A DNA stretch of 64,000 bases from Wandonia haliotis (GCF_039523435.1 NZ_BAAAFH010000022.1:1029892-1093891), one strand, 5' to 3'. Counted from the first letter of the stretch, positions 8,647-15,624 are shown. A program made the numbers and translations. Notes: a model not told the origin generated them from the letters alone.

Positions 8647-9693
8647 ATGCAATTACCATCGGTATTTAAGCTTTCTGATCGTCCTGAACCCGGAATTATT
8701 GAGTTACTTAAGGCAACCCGCCTGGGAACAAAAGGCGCTACTTACAGACACCTCGATACGGAAAAACGAATCAACGAGCTTGTTACTCCTCTTTTTTTGT
8801 ACATACAACGCAGAGAAAAGGTTCTTGGAAATATTACATTCTGCAGGAGGAGTCTTCCGACATCCGTAAATGTGTTTTATATCCGTTACTTTGCATTTGA
8901 CAGGAAATGGAGTGCCTCCGAAGAACAGGAAAAAGAGCAAAAAAACTCACTCTTCAAAAAAGGGCTTGACCAGTTCTTCCAGGCAGCGTTCGAAGGACAA
9001 TTTACACCTACTCCTGATTTGTTTTATGCCTATATCGAGCCGAACAATACTCGCTCGCTGTGGATGGCTAAGAATTTCAATTTTCAAACACATACACAAA
9101 TTGTCACCTGGTCTATGAGCAGGAACTTTCCCAGACATCATAAACAAGTAAGGTTATTAACAACCGGTGAAAAAGAGCAGTATCACCAACTACTGACCGA
9201 ACAATATCGTGAATACGCACTCTTCTTTCCGCACCATACATTGAAAGACAATCCAATAATAGGTTACTTTGAAGGGACCTCTCTCATAGCTGCATGCAAA
9301 ATACATGAAGTAAACTGGCAGATCATACGTCTCCCCGGGAAAAATGGCAAACTCCTTACCCAGGTACTCCCTTTTATTCCTTTTGTCAATAGAATTATTC
9401 GTCCCTCTCACCACAGATTTCTTGCAGCAGAAGGTCTGGTATCTCTCAAAAAAGACCCAACAATTATAGCATCACTTCTACAGAGTGCACTGGCCATTAC
9501 AAAAACGAACTTACTATTGACCTGGTATGACGAAAAGGATATTTTTGCTCAGTCTCTTTATCCTCACATCAAAAGGGGGCTTGCGAACTATCTCCTTCCC
9601 AAACAAAACGTCGCTCTGGTAACAAAAGAACGAGAGCCCGGTAACCTTTCTACAAACACCCCCTGTTATGTTTCTGCTTTCGATCTTATTTAG
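8647..9693 (+). CDS. Conserved protein, possible GNAT-like acyltransferase
   Basis: A 348-residue cytoplasmic protein starting one base after the nitroreductase stop, hence probably cotranscribed. The first half (LFLYIQRREKVLGNITF, then NVFYIRYFAFDRKW) resembles the beta-strand core of GNAT N-acetyltransferases, and IEPNNTRSLWMAKNFNF resembles the GNAT motif in which an N-x-x-S-x-x-x-x-x-x-x-F segment follows the acetyl-CoA site. The C-terminal half may hold a second, degenerate GNAT-like fold (HEVNWQIIRLPG). I infer an acyltransferase-like fold; the substrate is unknown and the family assignment is tentative. Confidence 0.6.
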   Translation: MQLPSVFKLSDRPEPGIIELLKATRLGTKGATYRHLDTEKRINELVTPLFLYIQRREKVLGNITFCRRSLPTSVNVFYIRYFAFDRKWSASEEQEKEQKNSLFKKGLDQFFQAAFEGQFTPTPDLFYAYIEPNNTRSLWMAKNFNFQTHTQIVTWSMSRNFPRHHKQVRLLTTGEKEQYHQLLTEQYREYALFFPHHTLKDNPIIGYFEGTSLIAACKIHEVNWQIIRLPGKNGKLLTQVLPFIPFVNRIIRPSHHRFLAAEGLVSLKKDPTIIASLLQSALAITKTNLLLTWYDEKDIFAQSLYPHIKRGLANYLLPKQNVALVTKEREPGNLSTNTPCYVSAFDLI

Positions 9694-9751
9694 AAGTATT
9701 TAAGCTCTCAAACCGGCTATCTTTTTCATTCTCCTATTTTTTTCTGCAAAA

Positions 9752-9782
9752 TTGGTATTCAGCAAAATACTTTCTATATTGT
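9752..9782 (+). promoter_or_regulatory. Promoter for ssb
   Basis: TTG (9752-9754), 20-base spacer, then TATATTGT (9775-9782), one base off the TAnnTTTG box. The predicted start near 9786 lies upstream of the ATG at 9800 and rules out the in-frame TTG at 9752 as the start codon. Confidence 0.5.
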
Positions 9783-9799
9783 TGCAAAATTCACTACAA

Positions 9800-10240
9800 A
9801 TGGCTACAGTATTCGAAACAAGACTTATTGGAAATATTGGGAAAGATGCAGCCGTCCGTCACATGGATCGCGGCGTAGTAGCAATCAATTTTCCTGTCGC
9901 ACACAACAAGAACTGGAGAGACAAACGCACCGGTGAAGCAAAAACCAAAACTACGTGGGTAAATTGTACGATTTGGAAGAAAGAAGGAGCCAATATGCGG
10001 ATTCTTGATTTTCTCAAGAAAGGAACGCTTGTCGAATTGGTCGGAACACCTTTTGCAAAAGCCTATCTTCAGGATGATGAATCCATTAAAACGGAAATTC
10101 GCCTCAATGTGTCCAAGACTAATATACTCCGGCCTGCAAAAACAGATGATAACGACGGTTATGATTACGACGACAGTGATGATGACGACTACGGAGATTA
10201 CAACGATTCAGAAGATGATTTTTCTTTTGATAGCATCTAA
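9800..10240 (+). CDS. ssb: Single-stranded DNA-binding protein
   Basis: A 146-residue SSB: the OB-fold covers residues 1-105 (LIGNIGKDAAVRHM, then VNCTIWKKEGANM and LVELVGTPFAKAYLQ), followed by an acidic Asp/Tyr/Gly-rich tail. SSB coats single-stranded DNA in replication, recombination and repair and recruits partner proteins by its C-terminal tip. Here the tip is FSFDSI rather than the usual D-D-x-P-F ending, which is unusual. This could be a paralogue specialised for another task; the genome may carry a second copy. The ATG at 9800 starts the conserved OB-fold and follows a promoter. Confidence 0.92.
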   Translation: MATVFETRLIGNIGKDAAVRHMDRGVVAINFPVAHNKNWRDKRTGEAKTKTTWVNCTIWKKEGANMRILDFLKKGTLVELVGTPFAKAYLQDDESIKTEIRLNVSKTNILRPAKTDDNDGYDYDDSDDDDYGDYNDSEDDFSFDSI

Positions 10241-10295
10241 TTGATTTACAGAAGCATCCTAAATATTTTTTTATTTTTTTGTCAGAAATTATTTT

Positions 10296-10321
10296 TTTGA
10301 CTGATTTTTTCTCTATATTTG
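10296..10321 (+). promoter_or_regulatory. Promoter of tRNA-Asn
   Basis: An exact -7 box TATATTTG (10314-10321) lies 38 bases before the tRNA. A TTTG at 10296-10299 is 14 bases upstream, shorter than the usual spacing. The transcript should begin near 10325 and carry a leader of roughly 35 bases. Confidence 0.55.
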
Positions 10322-10326
10322 CACTC

Positions 10327-10360
10327 GCTAATGAAAATTAGCAGTGTTGAAATCAACACT
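10327..10360 (+). other. Two tandem hairpins in the tRNA-Asn leader
   Basis: GCTAAT / ATTAGC (10327-10332 and 10337-10342, GAAA loop) is directly followed by AGTGTTGA / TCAACACT (10343-10350 and 10353-10360, AA loop). The second arm ends exactly on the first base of the tRNA. They would fold in the precursor and may guide or compete with 5' processing. Confidence 0.5.
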
Positions 10361-10433
10361 CCTCCTTAGCTCAGTTGGTTAGAGCATCTGACTGTTAATC
10401 AGAGGGTCCTTGGTTCGAGCCCAAGAGGGGGAG
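10360..10433 (+). tRNA. tRNA-Asn (anticodon GTT)
   Basis: A full cloverleaf of 74 bases: acceptor TCCTCCT with AGGGGGA (one T-G pair), D arm GCTC/GAGC, anticodon stem TCTGA/TCAGA around loop CTGTTAA with anticodon GTT, variable loop GGGTC, T arm CTTGG/CCAAG around TTCGAGC, discriminator G at 10433. The next bases are CCT, so CCA is only partly encoded and must be completed enzymatically. It has its own promoter and terminator. Its 3' half is repeated twice downstream in the GIY-YIG array. Confidence 0.97.
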
Positions 10434-10436
10434 CCT

Positions 10437-10469
10437 AAAAAAAGCGAGTGTGAAAGCATTCGCTTTTTT
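10437..10469 (+). terminator. Intrinsic terminator of tRNA-Asn
   Basis: A-run plus GCGAGTG (10444-10450) pairs with CATTCGC (10457-10463) with one G-T wobble, loop TGAAAG, followed by six T. The same hairpin recurs at 10834 and 11231 as part of the duplicated unit. Confidence 0.85.
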
Positions 10470-10483
10470 CGTTTTACCTAACA

Positions 10484-10771
10484 ATGGAACACTTTGTTTA
10501 CATACTACAATCACATAAACTTAATCGATTCTATATCGGAGAGACGGTTAATCTGGAAAACAGACTTCAACAACATTACGATAAAACCTATGGAAAGAAT
10601 AAATATACTGCCAAGGCAGATGACTGGGCGGTCTACTTTTCCATAACATGTTCTTCAAAAAATCAGGCAAAAGCTATTGAACGACACATCAAGAAAATGA
10701 AAAGCAAAGTTTATATTCAAAACCTAAAAAATAACCCCAGTCTGATAACAGAGTTATTAGCGAAATATTAA
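10484..10771 (+). CDS. Single-domain GIY-YIG nuclease, copy 1
   Basis: A 95-residue free-standing GIY-YIG domain of the UvrC N-terminal/URI group. The catalytic set is intact: VYIL (Tyr6), FYIG (Tyr17), Arg27 in NLENRLQQH, His31, and Glu66 in KAIERHIKKMKS. Enzymes of this fold cut DNA using one metal ion; the free-standing forms are common in Bacteroidota and their role is unclear (repair, mobility or defence). The ATG lies 15 bases after the T-run of the tRNA terminator and no clear promoter is visible, so expression may depend on readthrough of the tRNA transcript. It is duplicated almost exactly at 10881. Confidence 0.9.
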   Translation: MEHFVYILQSHKLNRFYIGETVNLENRLQQHYDKTYGKNKYTAKADDWAVYFSITCSSKNQAKAIERHIKKMKSKVYIQNLKNNPSLITELLAKY

Positions 10772-10773
10772 AA

Positions 10774-10830
10774 ATCTACTGTTAATCAGAGCCCCGATAA
10801 TCGGGGTTGGTTCGAGCCCAAGAGGGGGAG
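10774..10830 (+). pseudogene. tRNA-Asn 3'-half fragment, copy 1
   Basis: Starts with ATCT, then ACTGTTAATCAGAG (10778-10791), the anticodon loop and 3' anticodon stem of the upstream tRNA-Asn (one G missing in the 5' stem). Next, the 5 bases GGTCC are replaced by the palindrome CCCCGATAATCGGGG (10792-10806), after which the T arm, acceptor 3' strand and discriminator (10807-10830) are identical to the tRNA. The 5' acceptor and D arm are absent, so it cannot make a tRNA. Confidence 0.9.
10792..10806. repeat. Short palindrome, copy 1
   Basis: CCCCGATAATCGGGG is a perfect inverted repeat (CCCCGAT/ATCGGGG) sitting where the tRNA variable loop should be. The same 15 bases are at 11189-11203. GC-rich palindromes of this look may be dispersed elements in such genomes; that is not testable here. 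Confidence 0.8.
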
Positions 10831-10833
10831 CCT

Positions 10834-10866
10834 AAAAAAAGCGAGTGTGAAAGCATTCGCTTTTTT
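10834..10866 (+). terminator. Intrinsic terminator, repeated copy
   Basis: Identical to the tRNA-Asn terminator (10437-10469); here it lies between the first GIY-YIG gene and the second and could end transcripts of the first. Confidence 0.8.
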
Positions 10867-10880
10867 CGTTTTACCTAACA

Positions 10881-11168
10881 ATGGAACACTTTGTTTACAT
10901 ACTACAATCACATAAACTTAATCGATTCTATATCGGAGAGACGGTTAATCTGGAAAACAGACTTCAACAACATTACGATAAAACCTATGGAAAGAATAAA
11001 TATACTGCCAAGGCAGATGACTGGGCGGTCTACTTTTCCATAACATGTTCTTCAAAAAATCAGGCAAAAGCTATTGAACGACACATCAAGAAAATGAAAA
11101 GCAAAGTTCATATTCAAAACCTAAAAAATAACCCCAGTCTGATAACAGAGTTATTAGCGAAATACTAA
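10881..11168 (+). CDS. Single-domain GIY-YIG nuclease, copy 2
   Basis: A 95-residue protein identical to the product at 10484-10771 except for His instead of Tyr at residue 76, outside the catalytic set (Tyr6, Tyr17, Arg27, His31, Glu66 all kept). The upstream context is the same terminator-plus-spacer as copy 1, as expected for a unit duplication. Near identity means the duplication is recent or is kept uniform by recombination. An assembly artefact is possible but less likely because the copies differ and the third fragment has further changes. Confidence 0.9.
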   Translation: MEHFVYILQSHKLNRFYIGETVNLENRLQQHYDKTYGKNKYTAKADDWAVYFSITCSSKNQAKAIERHIKKMKSKVHIQNLKNNPSLITELLAKY

Positions 11169-11170
11169 AA

Positions 11171-11227
11171 ATCTACTGTTAATCAGAGCCCCGATAATCG
11201 GGGTTGGTTCGAGCCCAAAAGGGGGAG
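11171..11227 (+). pseudogene. tRNA-Asn 3'-half fragment, copy 2 (decayed)
   Basis: Same arrangement as the fragment at 10774-10830, including the palindrome (11189-11203), but with extra changes in the acceptor region (CCCAAAAGGGGG instead of CCCAAGAGGGGG, and AGCTT instead of AGCCT). It marks the right end of the array; homology ends shortly after the third terminator, about 11270, where no GIY-YIG gene follows. Confidence 0.88.
11189..11203. repeat. Short palindrome, copy 2
   Basis: Exact second copy of CCCCGATAATCGGGG, in the same place within the tRNA-derived fragment. Confidence 0.8.
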
Positions 11228-11230
11228 CTT

Positions 11231-11263
11231 AAAAAAAGCGAGTGTGAAAGCATTCGCTTTTTT
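11231..11263 (+). terminator. Intrinsic terminator, third copy
   Basis: Same hairpin and T-run as the tRNA terminator. It closes the array after the second GIY-YIG gene. Confidence 0.8.
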
Positions 11264-11340
11264 CATTTTACCTAGTAAAAACAACCATACTACCAGCCCC
11301 ATAGATTTCCGGTTTTTCTCCCCTCAACACTTATTTTCCT

Positions 11341-11348
11341 TACCTTTG
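11341..11348 (+). promoter_or_regulatory. -7 promoter element for the Sco1/Rieske pair
   Basis: TACCTTTG matches TAnnTTTG; predicted start near 11352, leader about 14 bases to the ATG at 11366. Confidence 0.45.
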
Positions 11349-11365
11349 TAGAAAACGGATTTGTT

Positions 11366-12040
11366 ATGAAAAAAGTCGTTTGGATCTTCGCTGTAATTTT
11401 TGTCGTAGCCCTTGGAATTGCTTACAAAATGAACCTCGATCAGGCAAAAAAGCAAGAACACGTTCTAAAAGTTTACAACCCAATTGATATCATTGAAAAA
11501 AGTCTTGTCGACAGTACCCTTTTACGAAAAGGATATGGTCATACCATCGGTGATTTTTCTTTTACCAATCAGTATGGAGAGACCATTACCCAAGCAGATA
11601 TCAAAGAGAAAATATTTGTAGCTGATTATTTTTTCACTACCTGCGGCTCTATCTGCCCTAAAATGACAGCACAAATGACTCGTGTACAGGGTGCTTTTCT
11701 CAATAATCCTGATGTTATGATTCTCAGCCACACGGTATGGCCTGAAGTAGATACAGTGGAACAGATGTTGCGTTACGCTAAGGAAAAAGGTGTTCGTAAA
11801 GGAAAATGGCATCTACTGACCGGAGACAAAGAACACTTATATGAATTAGCCAGAAAGTCTTACTTTGTCTTAAAACCAACTGAGGCTGAGGATGTAGGTG
11901 ACGGAGAAAGTGATTTTATTCACACCAACAACTTTGTTCTTGTTGACAAAAAACGTCGTATCCGCGGATATTACGACGGAACATCTTCTGAAGAAGTAGA
12001 TCATCTCATCCGGGATATTAAAATTCTATTGGACGAATAA
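11366..12040 (+). CDS. Sco1/SenC-family copper chaperone
   Basis: Sco proteins deliver copper to the CuA site of cytochrome c oxidase or act as thiol reductases in the periplasm. The 224-residue protein has an N-terminal membrane anchor (residues 4-20) and a thioredoxin fold with the copper-binding CGSIC (Cys93, Cys97) and the third ligand His186 in DFIHTNNFVLV. SHTVWPEVDT is the usual segment after the second strand. The Rieske gene follows after 9 bases, so the two form an operon; both point to the respiratory chain or another redox process. Confident for the family, less so for the client protein. Confidence 0.93.
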   Translation: MKKVVWIFAVIFVVALGIAYKMNLDQAKKQEHVLKVYNPIDIIEKSLVDSTLLRKGYGHTIGDFSFTNQYGETITQADIKEKIFVADYFFTTCGSICPKMTAQMTRVQGAFLNNPDVMILSHTVWPEVDTVEQMLRYAKEKGVRKGKWHLLTGDKEHLYELARKSYFVLKPTEAEDVGDGESDFIHTNNFVLVDKKRRIRGYYDGTSSEEVDHLIRDIKILLDE

Positions 12041-12049
12041 CTTCTCAGT

Positions 12050-12397
12050 ATGTTTTCCGATAAAACCAAACGATACAAACTAAGTGATTCCCGACAATCT
12101 TTTCTTGCATCATTTGCACAGGATGGAGAATTAGTCATTCGTTTGGGATTCGGGGAGGTTTTGTTTGTACGAGCCGGTTCTTCCGTTTATGCTTTTCGTA
12201 ATAAATGTCCGCATCAAAATAAGCCCCTTAATGGATGTACTATCCGGGAAGGATCTGTTATCTGCCCCTGGCATAAGTATCAATTCAATCTGGAAAATGG
12301 AAGAGGTCATGGGTTGTATCTTGAAACCTACCCTCTGCTTGAAACAGAAGAAGGTTTTTTCCTGGAACGCACATATTTTAGCTGGTTCGGGGAATAA
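12050..12397 (+). CDS. Small Rieske [2Fe-2S] protein
   Basis: A 115-residue soluble Rieske-type ferredoxin. The cluster ligands are Cys53/His55 in NKCPHQNKPL and Cys72/His75 in ICPWHKYQF, the C-x-H-x16-C-x-x-H pattern of the nitrite reductase NirD/dioxygenase ferredoxin branch. There is no signal peptide or membrane anchor, so it acts in the cytoplasm, unlike the Rieske subunit of the bc1 complex. The partner reductase or oxygenase is not nearby. It is in an operon with the Sco1-like gene and ends at a strong terminator. Confidence 0.9.
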   Translation: MFSDKTKRYKLSDSRQSFLASFAQDGELVIRLGFGEVLFVRAGSSVYAFRNKCPHQNKPLNGCTIREGSVICPWHKYQFNLENGRGHGLYLETYPLLETEEGFFLERTYFSWFGE

Positions 12398-12429
12398 AAA
12401 AATCCCGAAGTAAAATACCCGGGATTTTT
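12398..12429. terminator. Bidirectional intrinsic terminator
   Basis: AAAAATCCCG (12398-12407) pairs perfectly with CGGGATTTTT (12420-12429), 12-base loop. It directly follows the Rieske stop codon and faces the convergent outer-membrane gene. Confidence 0.85.
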
Positions 12430-12445
12430 ATACAAATATTTACTA

Positions 12446-12940
12446 TTACTTAAACGTATAACGCGCTGTCAGACCAACCCTGGCATAATCCGGGTAGACA
12501 CTCCATGGAACAATTGGCAGACGGGGTCCTAAATCAAACGCCAGATTCAATGGAATATTCGGGAACGTGTATTCCAAACCTCCGAAGATACTTACCCCGG
12601 TTGAAAAATAGCCATGCTTGTATCCTGAAACCGGATGATATGTCCCTCTGTTATAGAAAAAACCAACATCAGCAGCAGCTCCCAGATACCATCTCATTCC
12701 TGATGGTTTCGGAATATCGAAATGATACATTCCTGCAAAATCAATCGCAGCAGATCTCCACCCTGCCCCGGCATTCAACTCTATTGCCCACGCAGCCCCC
12801 AAATTATGCTTTAAAGTAAAGTTGACATTATTAGGAAATCCTAACCTTACTCCGATTGCCGTTTTATAAGGCTGTGCGTAAGAAACAAACGAAAAAGCTA
12901 ATGCAATAACAACTGTTAAACTCAAATTTCTAATTTTCAT
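12446..12940 (-). CDS. Small outer-membrane beta-barrel protein
   Basis: A 164-residue protein with a signal peptide (cleavage expected after SFVSYA, before QPYKT) and a mature part of alternating hydrophobic and polar residues rich in Gly and aromatic residues, ending in ARYTFK, the aromatic terminus typical of outer-membrane barrels. Its size fits an 8-strand barrel. No ligand or activity can be inferred. Monocistronic, convergent with the Rieske gene. Confidence 0.72.
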   Translation of the reverse strand: MKIRNLSLTVVIALAFSFVSYAQPYKTAIGVRLGFPNNVNFTLKHNLGAAWAIELNAGAGWRSAAIDFAGMYHFDIPKPSGMRWYLGAAADVGFFYNRGTYHPVSGYKHGYFSTGVSIFGGLEYTFPNIPLNLAFDLGPRLPIVPWSVYPDYARVGLTARYTFK

Positions 12941-13009
12941 ACTTTTACTTTTTTATCTAACAAAAATCTGAGTAGTTTGGTTCGGAAGCCTGCTTCAAAA
13001 ATAACAAAT

Positions 13010-15598
13010 TTAAAGCCGGGATGCAACTACAACGACTTTTCTTGCTGAGATATTCTGTGCTGTTCCCGTTGGAGAATATACCTCAAATACGACAATATAT
13101 CTTCCTGTAGGACACTTCTGTTCATCTTCATTCAACCCATCCCATTTTAGTTCTCCCCGCTGATCAAAATAATGATTGTTTACCAGTGTTCTCACTTTTC
13201 GTCCATTCTCATCATACATATGAATAGAACCGACCATCCCCGGTTCGGGTAAGTCATAGACCAGCATTACAAAATCTTCAAACCCGTCATTATCGGGCGA
13301 AAAAACTTTAGGTTCTACGGAGAAACCCCCATCTGCATTCGCTTCAAAATTTTGTGAATTTTTTAGTCCCGGTGTTCCAAAACCGATCGTTTCTGATGCC
13401 GTCTGCCAGTTCGAAGCATCATTTGATTTCCCTGAACTGCTTATTCGTTCCAACGATTTCCCTTTTTTATCATCCAGTAACCTGAAATGCCAGTCTTCCA
13501 GATAATCCACCCGGTCAATAATTCCGCCGGAGTCATCCAGAAGGAGTGCACTTCCTTCACCATTCGAATAGGCGGGTAAATCACAATATATGAATGTTCC
13601 AAAACCATGTGCCGGGTATGCCTGCTTAACTTGTAAAGAGTCCTTTGTGAGAACGAGATACTGACCGGGCGAAAAAAGAAAGGGGACCTCAGAAATCAGT
13701 TTAAATCCGGAAATTGTATCCGTATAGTTTGCCATCTGCCAGTATTTCAAGTCAAAGGTTTTATCTGATACGTTCAACAACTCAATATAATCAGACCCTC
13801 CCGTCAATGGATTAAAAAGAATCTCATTAATCACCACGTCTCCCTCAAACGGAAGAGAAGGAAGTACAAATACAGTCGAAAGATCCGTGATATTACCAGA
13901 ACAATCTTCAACAGCCATAAGCTCCAATGAGTAAATTACACTAGGCACCAACGGTTCTGAAAGATAGATGTCCATCACGTAAGAATACCGTTGCTCCACC
14001 TTAATTGAATCCAATGCTACTAAAGGAGCAATAGTTAGCCCCAAATTTACTAAATCGACTGAGTCCATCAATTCTGTAAATGTAATCCGGACCTTGTTCT
14101 CTGATTCTGCAAATGCACTTTCAATGGCGGGAGGTGTACTGTCCGGAGTCGTTGTATATACAGAATTCTGTTCACCGGGGGTTCCACCCGAAACACTTGC
14201 CGAAGCTGTCCAGTTAGTGCTGCCTGAACAAGGTAACAAAGGGTTAATCAACTCAAGCGAATATCCGCCATCACTCTTTTCCGAATCCTGATAGGTGGCT
14301 AAAGAATAAATCATATTATCAATCAATATAGTCTCCGTTGCATCCCAAAGAAAAATTTCATCGGCACTATTTTTTAACCCGGGAAATGACGTAGCATTAA
14401 TTATCGGTTTACCGGGAAATGAATCTAATGCTCCTGTTGGAGTAACAAGCAGGTAGCTATGTGGTAAAAGCAAAACAGATTGAATCGTCCCACAGGAATT
14501 ATCATTACAAATTTTCCATCCTGTCAGATCGAATGTCTTGGCAGTTGTATTCAATAATTCAACATATTCTGTTACAGGTTGCCCGACTGAAGGTGACTCA
14601 TCCGCCATTACTTCATTAATCCGGACATCTCCCCACGACGGTTCGTTGGCTATGTAAAAGAAAAACTCTTCGGCAAACGGTGTGATAACATTCCCGGCAG
14701 GATCTGCGATCCCGGAGACAACTAATTCATGCATTGCTCCATCAATAAAATCAGTAGCAAAAGTGAGGTGAATCAGAGCGTTATTTACGGGATCCAACTC
14801 AACTGAAATCGGAGAGCCTACTGCATTATTAACTGTATAACCCGCATTACTTTCTACCGAAATTTCATCTAATGCTTCATTAAAGAGCAAATCGATCGTA
14901 TTCTGAGAAGTTACTGTAAGTGAAACAAACTCCGGAGCTATCAGATCCGTGTATGGTTGGCCCGTCACAATAAAGTCATCAAAGTAAAAATGTTCTGAGC
15001 GAGTTGCGGTATAATCACAATAGACGCCAAAGAAAGAAGAGTAGAGATGAGCATCATCAAATACACTTCCTTCTGATAAGAACACTCCTGTCAATGAAGT
15101 GTCGCGGAACAGTTCCCAGTTACCCGCAATGTCTCTTGTTACCCGAATTCGTACATTTACCGGACTAGTATTAACTGAGCCCGCTACTCCCTGAATAATC
15201 CTTGTTCGGGTATTTCCTGTCTGCCTGTATAATGAAATTTCATCCGTAGTCCCTCCTATATACACAAAGTAACCATTCAGATCATTCCTCAAATCGTCTG
15301 AATCGGACACCAGAAAAATTTGTGTGTAATTGGAAGATGACGGATTGAAATCCATTCTCACAAAGAATTCCCACTCAGCATTTTCAATAGCTGGACATGC
15401 AATAGCCAAATAAGCATCACTGGTTTCAGAAGGTGCTGATAGTTGCAATTCCCCTGATCCATTTACGATAAATTTCGCATCATCTCCCGCCCAAAGATTA
15501 CCGGTTGTAAAATCTCCGTCTGTGAAGTCATCTGCAAATTGTCCATAAAAACGGGGAATAAGTAAAAGGAAAATAACAACGTGTAGATATTTTAACAT
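13010..15598 (-). CDS. Large secreted protein with lamin-tail domains
   Basis: An 862-residue exported protein (signal peptide MLKYLHVVIFLLLIPRFYG). Domain order: a concanavalin-like region (about 20-215), an Ig-like segment (about 218-315, typical of Bacteroidota SbsA/Ig repeats), a first lamin-tail domain (about 320-470, RINEVMADESPSVGQPVTEY), a second Ig-like segment (about 485-580), a second lamin-tail domain (about 585-735, VVINEILFNPLTGGSDYIEL) and a C-terminal FlgD-like/gliding-type Ig domain (about 755-862, FSPDNDGFEDFVMLVYDLPE). Lamin-tail domains are common in surface or secreted nucleases and adhesins, but no catalytic domain is visible here. The C-terminal domain resembles type B T9SS cargo tails. 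Monocistronic, divergent from asd. Confidence 0.8.
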   Translation of the reverse strand: MLKYLHVVIFLLLIPRFYGQFADDFTDGDFTTGNLWAGDDAKFIVNGSGELQLSAPSETSDAYLAIACPAIENAEWEFFVRMDFNPSSSNYTQIFLVSDSDDLRNDLNGYFVYIGGTTDEISLYRQTGNTRTRIIQGVAGSVNTSPVNVRIRVTRDIAGNWELFRDTSLTGVFLSEGSVFDDAHLYSSFFGVYCDYTATRSEHFYFDDFIVTGQPYTDLIAPEFVSLTVTSQNTIDLLFNEALDEISVESNAGYTVNNAVGSPISVELDPVNNALIHLTFATDFIDGAMHELVVSGIADPAGNVITPFAEEFFFYIANEPSWGDVRINEVMADESPSVGQPVTEYVELLNTTAKTFDLTGWKICNDNSCGTIQSVLLLPHSYLLVTPTGALDSFPGKPIINATSFPGLKNSADEIFLWDATETILIDNMIYSLATYQDSEKSDGGYSLELINPLLPCSGSTNWTASASVSGGTPGEQNSVYTTTPDSTPPAIESAFAESENKVRITFTELMDSVDLVNLGLTIAPLVALDSIKVEQRYSYVMDIYLSEPLVPSVIYSLELMAVEDCSGNITDLSTVFVLPSLPFEGDVVINEILFNPLTGGSDYIELLNVSDKTFDLKYWQMANYTDTISGFKLISEVPFLFSPGQYLVLTKDSLQVKQAYPAHGFGTFIYCDLPAYSNGEGSALLLDDSGGIIDRVDYLEDWHFRLLDDKKGKSLERISSSGKSNDASNWQTASETIGFGTPGLKNSQNFEANADGGFSVEPKVFSPDNDGFEDFVMLVYDLPEPGMVGSIHMYDENGRKVRTLVNNHYFDQRGELKWDGLNEDEQKCPTGRYIVVFEVYSPTGTAQNISARKVVVVASRL

Positions 15599-15624
15599 AG
15601 CCTCGGTTTAATACTGAAATATAC

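Larger units (their letters stand above)
10410..10806 (+). repeat. 397-bp tandem repeat, copy 1
   Basis: Direct repeat with copy 2 (10807-11203); period 397 bases. The unit contains the tRNA T-arm and acceptor 3' strand, the tRNA terminator, a GIY-YIG gene, and the start of the next tRNA-derived fragment with its 15-base palindrome. By eye the two copies differ at only two positions, one changing Tyr76 to His and one silent in the last codon. Confidence 0.93.
10807..11203 (+). repeat. 397-bp tandem repeat, copy 2
   Basis: Second copy of the unit at 10410-10806, directly abutting it. It carries the second GIY-YIG gene, the second terminator hairpin and the second palindrome. Confidence 0.93.

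Noticed and set aside
10774..11227. Second and third tRNA-Asn genes
   Set aside because: Both fragments lack the 5' acceptor strand and the D arm and have a palindrome in place of the variable loop, so they cannot fold as tRNAs.
10391..11263. CRISPR array or rRNA-like repeat in the tRNA region
   Set aside because: The repeats are 397 bases long and contain a protein-coding gene; there are no short repeat-spacer units.
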